DNA of 64,000 nt from Botrytis cinerea B05.10 (GCF_000143535.2 NC_037314.1:1426001-1490000); one strand, 5' to 3'; positions 12,573 to 25,064 are shown, numbered from the stretch's first letter. The notes: a model not told the origin generated them from the letters alone. Translations and numbers: made by a program.

Positions 12573-13160
12573 ATGGTTCACGCACGCACTTTTTCCCGCC
12601 AGCTCGGCAGTACACTCCCTACGCACAATCAACCTCAAATTCCACCTCAAATCATCATCTCCGATTCAGAAGACCCACACAAGCCTGTATACTACAAGAC
12701 TTCACACTGGAAGAATTCCTTCCTGAATTCCGTTCAATCTTCGCACGTCAAGACTAGGACCTCTTTCCGAGGTCTTCTGACAAGAATCAAAAACTTACCT
12801 TCCAAATCCAAAATACTACTTGGTCTCGTCTGTCTTCTTTCCTTGGTATCACTTATCGGGGTGATAAGCGGCGTACGTCTAGACCTCTTGAAGGGAAGAG
12901 ACCGATCTCCATATACACGGATACATTACGTGACGCACAACAAGGGTCCAAAGTTTGATCACAATAGGGATAAAGGGGTGAAAAGGGAAGAGGCACCACC
13001 AATACCTGTACAGGCTATAGGACTCACGCCGAAGAAGGTGACACCTGTAGTTCACGATGAGGGGGGAAAAGTCAAGAGGGATGGGATATCGACTACGGGA
13101 CCTACACCAAGGAAACTTATGCCAAGGCAGTTTGGGATTGTAGCGGATGTATTAATGTGA
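12573..13160 (+). CDS. Single-pass membrane protein of unknown function
   Basis: A 195-codon intronless ORF starting at the ATG at 12573 after a CT-rich leader. Residues 1-75 are hydrophilic and basic near the membrane. One clear membrane segment covers about residues 81-101 (ILLGLVCLLSLVSLIGVISG). The remaining 95 residues are polar. With the basic residues before the segment, a type II topology (N-terminus in the cytosol) is likely. The C-terminal part has two VKR sites (GVKREE and KVKRDG), each beside a similar short block (LTPKKVTP and PTPRKLMP), so Kex2-type cleavage of the outer part is possible. No family is recognised. Confidence 0.55.
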   Translation: MVHARTFSRQLGSTLPTHNQPQIPPQIIISDSEDPHKPVYYKTSHWKNSFLNSVQSSHVKTRTSFRGLLTRIKNLPSKSKILLGLVCLLSLVSLIGVISGVRLDLLKGRDRSPYTRIHYVTHNKGPKFDHNRDKGVKREEAPPIPVQAIGLTPKKVTPVVHDEGGKVKRDGISTTGPTPRKLMPRQFGIVADVLM

Positions 13161-14508
13161 TAGTGCGGCGTTGAATGAAGAGCTGTAAGTTATCTCTTGG
13201 TCAATGTGCAGGATTGGGAATGCGAAATTAAGATTGATGAGTTCTTGCTAACATCTGGGAGAACAGTGCGATGACGTATCCCACAAGCGTTTGCTAAATG
13301 CTAGTAACTTTGAGTCGAATTTATCGTCAAGCGGACGTGGTGGGGACTGAATGAGGAGTACATCGGAGTTTGAAAGGAAGGAAGCAATATACCAGACCAG
13401 GATTGAAGGAAACATTAGAAGAGCCTTGGATACGAAATAATGCAGTATAATATAGAGAAGATTTCTCATCAAAATAGAATTACAACCAATTTAAACGTAC
13501 CTAAACTAACCTAACGCTCTCGAACTTTTGATATATATATATATATAAACATATGTGTCTTGCCCCATTTTTCGACTCACCGAGAACGGGAACAAAGATC
13601 TCTTAACAGAATCTTTGTGGGAGGATGAAATTTGTCCTCCCCTCCGAGAAAACTTTCCATACTGTCTCGTCCAACAATATATCGCTATTTCAGAAGGAAA
13701 CCTCATTGTCATTCCTGGGGTCTCCATCCTCGGCTATCCATCCATCATACCCATTTTGATATCTAACGACAAACTCGCGCTTTTCGTCCGCGAGCTTGAG
13801 AATATCTCTGTGCGAATCTTACCGAAAGGACGAAATGGGAAATTCGCTTCCATGGTCTCCCGCTTCGAAACTAGCAGCTTCTATTCTTTTGTGTTTCATC
13901 GTGTTTCTTTTCCCGACCTGTTCACGTCTGTATCGATGTTCTGAGATTGTCGCTCTTGATACTTGGATTTTTTTTAAAAAAAAATTTGATGGTTTCCGGA
14001 TCTTGAAGTGGAGGGAGATACTGAACGCAGTATACTGGAATATAAGTAGCATGAGCAAGAGCCGTCGTTTAGCGCTGTCTCGTGTCCGCTACGTGGTCTC
14101 AGTAACCGTAACAAAAGCACCTTCTCCGGTGTTAGCTGTAGTTCCCATAGTAGGATTTTGTGATATTGTATCGTTGTTGCTGGGAATGCATATGAAAATA
14201 TATGACTTGACTCGCTTCCATCGAGCCATGCCGAGATCAGGTGAAAGTGGCTGATTGTTATTTTTGACTGGTTTTTGGAGCTTGACAGTTCATCATCGGA
14301 CCCAAACAACGTGATAGAAAGCATGGTGCGCTCCAGTCAAAAATAAAAAGTATTGTATTAAAATTACGAATCTGCTGATATCGTTTTCCGCCATGAATTT
14401 AGTTTCCTCCGTTCACCCCCCCCCCCCCTATTCTATCTTTCAACTCCAGCTTTGTCGCTCTTTAGACAAACATCGCTGCCTCCTTTTAAACTTCGTTCCA
14501 GGCTTCAC
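13161..14508. other. Intergenic with simple repeats
   Basis: Contains an (AT)n run near 13531-13547 and a run of 13 C at 14416-14428. Open frames on both strands lack good starts and recognisable content. Confidence 0.45.
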
Positions 14509-15305
14509 CTAAGGTCTCTCAACTGCAAGGTCATCTCCAACTCCCCCACCGACCAACACCATCTGTCTGTTCTGTACTCTCCATGAACTTGGAGTTCCAT
14601 CGAAGGATTCAGTATCAACGAAATCATCTTCAAATTTGAACCATGCGGAGAAAACATGCGTTTGTGTTCCTTCCGTGTTTGTGTCGAAATGGTTGAATGT
14701 GATGCTGTTGAATTTTGTCAGTCGTAATGTACATTAGAAAGAAGGGCAATACGTACTAGGTCGAAACATGAGCCTCGCTGGCGTTTGCCGGGTTGATCAA
14801 GATAGCACTGCTAGTCAATTGATGAACACCATGTGCAACGTGGTCTAAGCCATTTTTTTCGTTGGCAATAATGTCGTCTCTTCCGATCCCTTGAATGGTT
14901 GTTAGCGCTTTTGTTATTTGTCCCTATGTTCGCATGCTCCAATGGCCCCCATGAATCACAGCCATCTCTTTCTATAAATCTCTCGTCCGCCATGAACAAT
15001 GTTCGAACAAGGAGTCATGAGCAGCAAATTTTGGAAAGCTCCGCTTGAAAACAAGAAAACAACATACAAAGTTCGGCTCCCAAACCAGTGAAGTTTGCAA
15101 TAGCATCATTGGTGTATACATATTCTAAGGCAGTCCAGTTCTTCGAATCGAGGATAAAGGTCTCGAAAGCGAGTGTATAACGGATCTGCTCGATGGGCGA
15201 GTAAACGTATTGTGCAGTTTCAGGATCGTAAAGGAAAGAGAATGGAGACCAGGACAAGGCTCCTGGGAGGAGAGAGAGGGCGAGAAGAACTGCTGGAAGC
15301 TGCAT
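14509..15305 (-). CDS. Secreted SnoaL/NTF2-like protein
   Basis: Small predicted secreted protein with the NTF2-like (SnoaL-type) alpha+beta fold seen in many ascomycete secreted proteins. Exons are complement(15068..15305), complement(14757..14889) and complement(14509..14704), giving 188 codons plus stop with consistent phases. A signal peptide is clear (MQLPAVLLALSLLPGALSWS). The mature part shows the family layout: a helix with QIRYTLAFETFILDSKNW, EYVYTNDAIANFTGLG, a DDIIANEKNGLDHVAHGVHQ segment and strands with YITFNHFDT and FSAWFKFEDDFV. The 178-nt first intron ends in AAG, and its acceptor choice rests on preserving the family frame. No catalytic residues can be assigned; it could be an enzyme or an effector-like protein. 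Confidence 0.75.
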
Positions 15306-17511
15306 GTTGATAGTTTTTTACGTTGATTGAAAATGAGAAGGATGTTATTGAAGTGAGTGTTGATGAAATGAATGTTGATGAAGTGAAGAATTGAGATGGA
15401 GGTGAGGACGAAGGATTAAGTACCCAAGAGATACAAATGCTGAATCCATAATTTCCGGAAACTTTCCCAAGTACAGAATTCTCGTGAACTGTAGCACAGA
15501 TTATAGAAATTGATGTGCAGCTCCTGCGCCTTCCCGGGACAATTGAGCTCGTTGGACATTCAGCTGCAAGCCACCATCTCAAATAGACTCGAGAGCTTTC
15601 TTGCACCAACTAACGTTATTTCATTATTGTTTCATCGCGACTATTGGTTCTCGTTCGATATGCTTTTCCCTGAGCTGAGCATTCGAGTTTGCAACTTCTC
15701 TGCCTTTGCGTTAAACTCATGTCGGGACTTGGTGCACCGGCAATTCGCCCGCCTGTACCTGAGTCTAAAGCCTTGCAAGTCGGCTCGTCCCGACTAGTCA
15801 AATGTGATGAACATGAGCTAGAGCAGCTAAAGAAGCTAAAGAAGCTTATTTGGGGAGATCCGACTTGGCACTAGTTCACACCGTGCTACGCCAGAGTTGG
15901 GAACAATTGACTTCCTTATAAGGTTTCTCCTGAAGCCAGCCTCCCTATGGTCACATGATCCAGACATTGGGCTGCAAGGTCTTCATTGGTATTGGTGCAC
16001 TATTTTTGGGTTCTGTTCTACACCCAGCGGAATTCATCACGCTTCAAGAAGGACTTTCAAATATTGGTGTGCGAGTGGGGACGAATTCAATTCATACTTC
16101 AAGATAAATCGAGTATAGATGTATTCATGTTGTTTCAAATCCAAGCAATGCATTGATCAAAGGTCAGAGTGCTACACTTGAACTTGAGCCACACCGTGAA
16201 CATTACATTGGAGGCTAACGACATTCGAACCTGGCTTCAATACATGCCTAGGCACATTTAAATTTGAATGTTTTCACTCGTTGCAAGCGGTGATTGTCAA
16301 GCCTCTGAAGACTGTTGCTCTACACCGTGGCATGGACAATGCACTTGGTGATTTGATCCTGGAATGGCTAATAAGTGTAATTAGCTTGCTTTGGTTGGAC
16401 TTTCATTGCTTTTGATGGACGATCCTATTGACCACGCTATTCTCACTCGTAGCCAATCTACGAGTCATTTTCTCTCACCAAGAATTTTTTTCTCTATTTG
16501 TTTAATTGGGCTCTACTATGACCTACAGGAAGGAAAAAGAAAGAAAAAACATCAAATCTCCGGCAGCAATAACGTCGATGCAGGCTTGATTAATTTTATC
16601 AGCCATCATAGCTGCCGCTATCTTTCTTTTTATAGAATCCAGTGATTCATAGTGAGCGCTATCAGTGCCGGTAACCATACCTCGAACTATAGATTCTCTT
16701 GAAGTAGACAGAAGATTAGAACTTTCTTGGTTTCTTCGTTTTCGGAAATTTTTGCATCTATTGCAAGAGATAGGTCGATGGCCGTGGATTGTCCTATGTC
16801 TAGTCAGTCAAAGCTGAAGGGAGTTTTCTGGTGGATGAAACTGTCTGTCTCCTTTACAGCATTTGAAATTTCCTGTGGGACACAAGAGCTTGTGATACAG
16901 CAAAGATTTTCTAAGCAAGTGCACCAACTTCAATATTCATGATATTGTATTCGTGAGTTTCTACCAAAGATGTGGTAAACGATACTGAACCTCAGAGACG
17001 TTTTTAGCCATGAACTCCTGTATTTCATGCTACTCGTAGGACTGACAGACGAAAGCAGAACCAATGATCACAAAAATTCTGCCACTGGGTCAAACAAATT
17101 GTCAGTATTTGTAAGACTGGTCGCGAGGAGTGCGGCGTTCTACAAAAGTACACATCAAAAGATACCAAGCTATACAAAATAGTCAAGGATTGATAGAAGA
17201 AGCCCATTGAAAAAATTGGCTGTCACTGAGGATAGTGAAAGGTGGTCGTCTAACTCCAGCTTCTAATAGCGAATCACACTAATGAGAGTCAACCATCTGC
17301 CACAATATCAATTCATACGCACGTTACTTACTCTTGTAGATTAAAATTACAATGGAATGTAGTATGTGGGTACCTATCATCGTTGATATCTGCGACATCT
17401 ATGATTGGAACAAGCGATTGTCTCACCAACAGATAGACAAATTTGCAGAAGCTGAGGATGTAAGAAGTGGAATGCATCGGGTTTGAATTGAGCCAAAGGT
17501 AGGTATGGCTT
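15306..17511. other. Intergenic, no gene recognised
   Basis: 2.2 kb of AT-rich DNA with short ORFs only. Nothing I can support. Confidence 0.45.
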
Positions 17512-17835
17512 TTATCTCTCTATAACGAAAAGATAGTAGATTTGGGACACACAGAATACGGTGAGAAGGAATCCTTCAACGATCCATAAAGCTATTTCAC
17601 TTCCAGATTCCCACGAATATTGAGCGCTGGAATAAGTAATTACCATCGTCACACAACTGCAAGTACCAGATAGAAGAAATATCCCAAGCAAGTCTATCTG
17701 GCGCCGCAGTCGATTCTTTAATGGTAGGCTTGGGGGAACCGTAATGCTAGGCAATACCCAGAAACACACTGGCAAGAACGTACCTCCGACCACGATATTG
17801 GGATTAAAATTCTGGGATCTTCTTAATATCGTGCA
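17512..17835 (-). pseudogene. Remnant of a DHA-type MFS drug transporter
   Basis: About 108 open codons on the minus strand resemble the middle of a fungal DHA-family (drug:H+ antiporter) major facilitator. A degraded version of the conserved (C)FYINLPIGG segment appears as SQNFNPNIVVGG. It is followed by LPLKNRLRRQIDLLGIFLLS, which matches the linker and next membrane segment (typically LPLRERLRRIDFLG). The frame ends ALWIVEGFLLTVFCVSQIYY, FVIER, stop. No start codon, no N-terminal half and no C-terminal half can be found in the flanks. It is therefore best read as the relic of a transporter of roughly 550 residues. Alternative: an exon of an intact gene that I failed to assemble, which is unlikely given stops on both sides. 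Confidence 0.55.
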
Positions 17836-19590
17836 TTGTAATCGATGCAGTGTAGATAAAACCGGAATGATACTCTATAAATAAATGAAATCTATCTATT
17901 TGCTCATCTCCAAGTTGGACGAATGTCTGCGAAAGCGTCTCTGATCTACCAAAAAGCTAACAGCTCACAAAATGGTTGTCTTGGAATCAGATTTCCGAAT
18001 TCTAATCATACAGACTGAAGAACGGTGCCTTGACCGGCCCCGAATATCTATCAGGAGGCCATGTGCATGAAAAGGACTCGGATATTACTATCTAAGTCCT
18101 ATCACCCACACACACATTAGTCTCATATATCATTGTCACTATTGATACATCTGTCAAGAGACCTGCATGGAAAGAATACAGGCGTATAAATCTTCCTTCC
18201 TCTTTTCCTCCTCTCCTAGATAAAGAAGAAGCAGAACAGAAGTCTTTCATAGACAAGAAAGTTTGAAAATTCTTTGAAAGTCGAGAGAATTTAGCAGCTT
18301 CACTTAGGCCATCGAAGAGAGGGAAGAGAATGTGAGAAGCAAAACTCCCACCGCTGAAGCGTACTCCTATGCCATCCAACTTTTGTAAAAGCACATAGCT
18401 AAGAGCATACAGAAACACTGCTGTGAGGAATCACCAAGCATACTGGACTGAAAAATTGACAATATTCGCCGAACCCCAAAGACAGTAAAATAAACACACT
18501 GTATAAATCCACTTGACATCAAACATACAGTAGAATCCGCATCTCAGTATATATTCAGTTCTGCAAACGGATACGCGTCTATGGTATACCAACAAATTCG
18601 TTCCAACAGACCAAGAGAGAATAACTGCACAGTTTCCTTCCCAATGCATTACATACCCCTAACCGGTAACACATTGATATCTCAGATGCAATCTTACACT
18701 AGTCCCCCGCTCATACCGAGTAACCAGTTTACGACCATAGTATTGTCGAGATCCCAGAGCCGTTTTTCTCTTGGAGAGAATGGGGATGCGAGGACGAGCT
18801 AACTAAACTGTGCTGCGTATTGATTCGACCCAATAAATAAGCAATGATAACAATCTATCTGGGTAGGTAGGTAGGAAACTGAAACTGTACCTTCCAATCG
18901 TGTAATGTTCAACACTACCTACCAATTTCCATCGTCAGCCGTGGACGACTAATACTCTATCAGTTTATATTACCCAGAAGATTATTCCTGCATAGATGGA
19001 AACTATCACGAAACGGGCGGCCCCCAATTTCACACATCTCAATCACACTTATTATCTTCCAATCAATCAATTAACCGGAAAAAAAAAGAAGAAGAAAAAA
19101 ACATCTGACCCTTTTCTCTAACCTTCTCTCCAATCCATCATTCCTCATAGTATAGTATAGTCAGCATACTCGAAATTCCCAGATAAATGCGCTGTCCCCA
19201 GCCCATCCATCCTAACACCAACACACACCAACAGACATACACACACACACACACAAATGTTGGATCCCAAAACCAACCGTCACAATCTCCACCGTAATAT
19301 TTTAGTCTTCTAGTTTTCCAGGACTCGAAAATCCACTACAATATACATGTGCTGCTCGCTCAGGCCACCACTTGCATCGTTTGTTATTTCGATACGGAGT
19401 AATATGCTATGTGCATGTGGAATTTTGTGATATGCTAGGTTACGCTGTGTGTTATCGGATGTTGTGTATGTCAATGGATGGATGAAAGGAAGCTGGAGAG
19501 ATCGGGATTAGCCACGAAGAGAATCCTGGAATATGCATTGGGAATTTGTATTGTGGTCTGGATGTGTAGCGTAGTGTATGATGTTGAAGG

Positions 19591-19648
19591 TGAGATGTGA
19601 TGTGGTGAGATGTGATGTGGTGAGATGTGGTGAGATGTGATGTGGTGA
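19591..19648. repeat. 15-bp tandem repeat (TGAGATGTGATGTGG)
   Basis: About four copies, one shortened to 10 bp. Confidence 0.85.
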
Positions 19649-19898
19649 TATCACCATGGGAGATAGATTTGGATAGGAAGAACTTTGGCTCTTTCGATTC
19701 CTTACTCACGCTCCCTCCAACCTCCCCCCCCCTTCTAAATCTTCATGTTGGAATAACTCCATTTTCATTTCTAAATCCACTCCATCTCACCCATCCCACC
19801 CCATTCTATCAACTGCATACGCCCACCCATCTATCCCAACTCGCACCATTCCACCCCCTGTGCATCTCCAAAGTTATTCCTCTCCCCTCCACCTTCCT

Positions 19899-19925
19899 CC
19901 AAACCAAACCAAACCAAACCAAACC
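19899..19925. repeat. (AAACC)n microsatellite
   Basis: About five tandem copies of CCAAA within the pyrimidine/adenine-rich leader. Confidence 0.85.
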
Positions 19926-20130
19926 GAAGCTAAAGTTACCAACCGCACCACCGCGTTGCTACACGTAGATTTACAAACACCGCGAACTTTCCCCTCACGG
20001 TATAAATACGTCGTTCTCCAATCTCGTATACATTCCCTCTTTCTGTAAATTCTCCGTATTCCCTCCCTCCTCTTTCCATCAATCCCAAGTATTCCTCTTC
20101 CCTCTCCTCATTACAATCCACATCATCATC

Positions 20131-21150
20131 ATGACATCCAAAACCACCAGCGGCTATGCCGTCATCTCCGGAGTGCGTAGCTACCCTTCCACCACCATTC
20201 CCCCGCCCTCCGGTTAACCCCCCCTCCTCAGGCCGGCGGCGGCATCGGCAAAAACAGCGGTCTCTCCTTCGCCGAATCCGGCGCTTCCGGTATCCTCTTT
20301 GCAGACCTCTCTCTCTCTCTCTCCTCAGCCCAAAACCGCCGCACTAGAATGTAAATCCTACATCTCCAATCCAAACTGTCGCATCCTCTCCATGCACGTC
20401 GATGTGACAGACGGGAAGAGCGTGCAGGAAATGGTTGACACAGCCGTCAAGGAATTCGGTCGTATAGATTATTACGTGCATAGCGCTGGTGTAAATTTCC
20501 ATTTCCATCCCCCCCCCCCTCCTAAATTGACCCCCTTCAGATCGGCACTAGCACACCCTCTCCCCTCGGCACCACCCCCCTCTCCGAATTCGGCCACATC
20601 ATCCACACCAACATGCGCGGCACGCTCCTCTGTAACCGCGCCATCGCAAGCGCCATGCTCCTACCAAGGCCGCTACACCACGCGCTCCCTCGACCGCGGC
20701 AGCATTGTGAGTCTCGGCTCCGCGAATTCCGTCGTCGCCTTCCCCGGGAAAACATCCTATACCACCGCCAAACACGCCGTTGTGGGGATTACGAAATCCG
20801 GCGGCGAGTAACATTTTCCTACATCCATAATGTGTATTGTTCATAATTCTCGACAATTCGCATGAGTGAACAAAACTAACCCCCTCCTCCCCCCCCAAAC
20901 AGCGGTCGACTACGCCTCCCACGGCATCCGCATCAACGCCATCTGTCCAACCTGGGTATCCAGCCCCATGAACACGCAAGAAGCAGTCCTCAACCCACAC
21001 TTCGAGCACATGGTCCAAGCCGTCGTGCCACTGAAGCCCGACGAGGTATCCGACGGCATTCAATTCCGGTGCAGTCCGGCGGCGACGTATATCACGGGCG
21101 CAACGTTGATCATCGATGCGGGGTCCGGGTTGACGGTGCGTTTGTTTTAG
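20131..21150 (+). pseudogene. GC-rich short-chain dehydrogenase/reductase with frameshifts
   Basis: Homology-guided structure: exons 20131..20172, 20232..20490, 20541..20803 and 20903..21150, encoding an SDR of about 270 residues. Seen in order: ISGAGGGIGKNSG (cofactor-binding glycines), DVTDGKSVQEM, FGRIDYYVHSAG (NAG-like), IVSLGSANS, YTTAKHAVVG (catalytic YxxxK), INAICPTWVSSPM, YITGATLIIDAGSG. All catalytic motifs are present but in different frames. One shift lies in the (CT)n run at about 20307-20323, between FADL and KTAALECKS. A second, one base, lies near 20660 in CTCCTACCAAGG. In addition the third intron has the donor GCGAGT instead of GTGAGT. The locus is far richer in G+C than its surroundings. 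Either it is a recent pseudogene or the assembly has two indels here. Confidence 0.7.
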
Positions 21151-22133
21151 TGGATGAGTGAAGTTTTTTGATGGCGTGAAATCTGTAAATGAGGGTTGTG
21201 GGTTCGGTTGCCTGTTTATAAGGGGGGTTTGCATGTATAGCTGGGATGAAAGGCTCCGCTTGATGAAATTGAGGGTTGTTGGTATTTGAGACGCCGGAGA
21301 AGAACAATATCAATATCGACATGTGTCAATTTTGCACAACTAATGAAAGATTCTTGCCATCGTAGTCTAATGGTGGGAATACTACATCTCATCAGAATCA
21401 ACCAGAATCTCAAAATCAAGGTATAGTAAAAATAACAAATAAAGGAAAGAAGTAGAGCATCTCATCACTCTTTTGTTTTTGATCAATTGTCTTCTCATTT
21501 ATCTTTCCCACCTAAACCGTAATCTCGACTATCTTACTTTTCTACTACAAACTCGTACATCTCCATCTCTCACCCAACAACATAAACCCAAATTTAGCTA
21601 CTTCTTCACAAATCATCCTTTGTTCTCTAAGTACAACCCCCAACTAAAACAGATGAATAAAAAAGAGAGAAAAAGTCCACCACGCAAAGAATGCCCCCCC
21701 CCCCCTCCACAAATTCCAAGGGTATTTACAAAGGAGCAGAATGCTAACCTGCAATCCAGTGCCATCTCACGATCAAAGTCAGAAATCAAATCTCGTGTTG
21801 TATACGCAAGTGATTTTTGAAAGCCTCTTGAATGGAACAATGGTTGTGGTAAGAACGCATGAATAGAAAATGATAGAATCTTCTCATGTGTGAATAAGTA
21901 AAAAGGTAAAATAAAACAAAGGACATAAAAAGTGTATCACAGAAAAAAAAGAACGCCTTTCCCAAAATATAATGCAAGAGGCCCTTTTCAAGAAATTCAA
22001 GACGAGTTCTGTTCCGCCAAGAAGAAAGACATTATCTTTTTTTTAAGCTTTCCCACAACCAAATGCCCATTTTCGTGAAGTTCATATCCATAGCAATTCA
22101 TGCTCCAAACCCTTGCTTTGAAGGGGGCCCATG
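21151..22133. other. Intergenic between the SDR and the MADS-box gene
   Basis: 3' flanks of two converging loci. It contains a run of 12 C at 21694-21705; nothing else is recognised. Confidence 0.5.
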
Positions 22134-24204
22134 TTATCCTTCATGTTTCGCTCTCTTTTGATCTCCACCTTCTAGATGCTCATCTTGATCGGGGGTCTTT
22201 CGTTTACCGCCCCTTTCACCATTATCGTCTCTTAGAAAACTTGGACCTGTGCCCACAACAGGAGTTGCAAAATTTAGAGGGCTGGGTAATGTGTTCGAGT
22301 CACCACCTCTACCGTAATCCCAACTGGGGTTTCCAAAGAATGACGAAGGACTGGGCAGGAATTCGTTGTTCATGAATCGCGATGGAAGAGCTGAGACCGG
22401 TGTCACGTTTTCTATTATATTGTTATTCGAGTTATTGTTATTTCCACTTGCATTGGATCCTTGAGAAGGTTGTGTAACAGGATGCGGTCGTGCAAAAGGA
22501 TTAGGTGGCCCCGATGCGCCGGCTGACAATAGAGCCGAGGCGGAAGGCGAAGGTGGTGGTAGTACCATTCCGCCATGATCACCACCATTGCGACGCGCCT
22601 GGGGATTGGCGGCACTCGCAGATCGTGGAGATGAGAGGTCTTCCGCGGTGGCAGATCCACCGTTATCCGATGCCTCTTCCGGAATCTGCACTTTCAATAT
22701 AGGCCGTTTACCACCACCAACACTTAGTTGAGCACTGTTCGTACGAGATGGTGGTGTGAACCCGTCTGGTAAGGATGACATGGATATGTTCCGATTTTTG
22801 TTATGCGTTTGTGATCTCTGAGGCGGCGAAGGTGGCTTTATACGACTTACTGTAACATCTACGGATTGAGATCGATCACTGGGTTCCTCCTTTACAGTAT
22901 CAGTATTGGAAGTTGAACTTGCCCAGTGCTGGGACAGGATCGATCGGCTTTCATCAATTGGCGTAAAAATACTTCTAGATTTTACAACTAACCGCTTCAC
23001 CGGCTCTGGCATTTGTGATTGCGATTGTGCTTGCTGCTGTTCTGGTGACGGTTGAGGTGGCTGCGATTGCGGTGGAGGTTGCGGCATTTGCTGTTGTTGC
23101 GGTTGTGGAGGAGAAGTAGTTGCGCGGGAGGATGCAGGTCGTTCTTGTGGTGGAAAGGGTGGCGGTACCGAAGTTCTTCTTTGCTCCTCCACATATAGCT
23201 GCTGTACTTGCTGTGGATGAGGATGTTGAGGTAATTGCTGTGGATGCTGTGGATGCTGTTGAGGGTGTAGCTGTTGAGGATGTTGCTGGGGGTGCTGTTG
23301 AGGATGCTGCGGGGGATGTTGTGGATGATGTTGCATATGCTGTTGAGGGTGTTGAGAGAGGTGCTGCTGGTGCTGCTGTGGTGCAAAGTGTGTGTATTGT
23401 GGTCCGGGACTTTGGTGCGGATGGGGAATTCCTTGCGGGGGGCCTTGTATGTGCTGCGGAAGCCCATGCGCGTGTGGTGGCAGACCAGGTGTCATTTGAG
23501 GGTTGTAGGGTGATGGATTTGGCGCATACACAAATTGTCCATTGGTAGGAGGGCCATGAGGATGCTGCGGTACCAGGGAGCTTTGCCTTCGTGGAGCGTT
23601 TCTAGACGATGGACGAGATCCCATTCCAGGTTGTGGCGTATGTTGTCGTTGTTGCTGTTGAAGATGCGGAAAGACACCATTTGGAATCGGAGGAGAGGCG
23701 GATGGAGTATGGTGGCGGATATGTTGATACGGTTGGTGTTGAAATTGAGGAGGCATCATTGGTTCAACTGATCCGTGATGGGAAGGAGGAGATCCATCGT
23801 CGTCATCGTCGTCATCATCCATCCCCTTTCCTTTGCCCGAATAGTCGGCAGGACCTTTGTGTTCGTTGGCTCCTCCATACTAGATTTAATGTCAGTTTGT
23901 GATTGATGCGCCAGACGCGATAGAACACGTACGTATTGATATCTTGTCATGAACTCCCCAATATCACCACTAGAATATTCGTATAATTTCTTATTGCTAC
24001 CAAATATTATAACCGCGACATCGACGTTACAGAGAACGGAAAGCTCATGCGCCTTCTTGAACAGGCCTCCTTTGCGCTTCAAAAAGGTCCTGGGAGAGTA
24101 GTGTTAGTATTTTGCGCCGCGGATTATATTCGCACAAAGAGAACATACACTGAACGGTTCCTATCATCCTTGATAGCCTTGATCTCAATCTTTCTTCTCC
24201 CCAT
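22134..24204 (-). CDS. RLM1: MADS-box transcription factor, RLM1 / MEF2-type
   Basis: Three exons: complement(24149..24204), complement(23933..24089) and complement(22134..23879), giving 652 codons plus stop. The MADS domain is split by the first intron: [20 protein letters not shown], then [45 protein letters not shown] at the start and the [13 protein letters not shown] segment place it in the type II (MEF2/RLM1/SMP1) group rather than MCM1/SRF. After the DNA-binding part come an Asp run, a long region rich in Gln, Pro and His (residues about 100-310), and Ser/Asn-rich stretches. The end is basic ([20 protein letters not shown]). In fungi RLM1-type factors are phosphorylated by the cell-wall-integrity MAP kinase and switch on wall-repair genes; that role is inferred from the family. 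Ser/Thr-Pro sites are abundant. Confidence 0.93.
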
Positions 24205-25033
24205 TGCGGCAACGGTGCGCCGTTCTCGTGGTATAAAATTCGATTGCGTGAATTGGTCCAGCTTAAGACGTGTAGTTGAGAGGAACTATTCGAGGTAAAA
24301 CTCGCAGATTGTTCAAGTCGCGTAGAATCGTGGTCATCAATGAACAAGATTGAGGGGACAAAGGAACCGAAGTATAATGTACAATTCTGAATACAATAGC
24401 GGCGAAATCGAGCGGCACAAATAAGTACAGTAATCGATTGTTTGAATAGCGGCGGAGCAGTATGTCTGACGTGGGATGGTAGTTTGGATGCAACTTTGAT
24501 TGCGGTGGTTGAATGTCGTTATATAAAACAGTGACCAAAAAGTAGATGTCGAGCGGATGAAGGGGGCCGTCAATAAGGTTGCGACCGAGTTTGTCCCTTT
24601 GGCAAGACGTGTGTATGTGAAAAGAGATGCGTTGACAAGTTGATGCGATGTGATTTGATATGATTTGATATGATTTGACTGTAACTTTTTTGCTTTTGCT
24701 CCAGGCAATCGACGCAGCGCGAAAACTCGAAACACCCGCACGCAAATAGTGATACAGCCCGTGAAGAAAAGACAGCTGTGTAAAGGCAAAAGCTGGACAA
24801 GCTGGATGTGTTCGAGCGAAAGGAATGTCTCTTGAAGAGGGGAGGAGCTGGGTCAATGATATAGACACAGGAGAAGCAAGCCTTTTCAAACAAATCCCCG
24901 AGTATGAGGTGCGGCTACTCTTCTTGAAAATTTCTCGAGATTCCGTTCGCAGCACAACTGATAGGACTGATAGAGTATATCGCGATGGGATACTAAATAT
25001 AGATATTTTTGGATCGTGATATAATCGATGGAA

Positions 25034-25064
25034 GGGGGGAAGGGGGAGGGGGAAGGGGAAGGGG
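25034..25064 (+). other. G-quadruplex-type tract
   Basis: Five G runs of 6, 5, 5, 4 and 4 separated by one or two A, which satisfies the G4 pattern with very short loops. It lies about 830 bp upstream of the MADS-box start codon, on that gene's template strand. Confidence 0.75.

Larger units (their letters stand above)
17836..20130. promoter_or_regulatory. Long repeat- and pyrimidine-rich upstream region of the SDR locus
   Basis: No gene is recognised. The last kilobase holds an (AC)n run near 19240, a TGAGATGTGATGTGG tandem repeat, a 9-C run at 19724-19732, an (AAACC)n run and CT-rich leader DNA up to the ATG at 20131. Confidence 0.4.

Noticed and set aside
13555..14254. Overlapping ORFs of 129 and 152 codons
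   Set aside because: Neither begins with ATG in frame, there is no domain, and the opposite strand is also partly open; I could not build a spliced gene from them.
20599..21234. Antisense 211-codon ORF in the GC-rich SDR locus
   Set aside because: Long antisense frames are expected in GC-rich coding DNA; the sense strand carries clear SDR motifs.
21350..21420. tRNA-like D-arm sequence (TAGTCTAATGGTGGGA)
   Set aside because: No anticodon arm, T arm or acceptor stem follows; nothing resembling a B box is within 100 nt.
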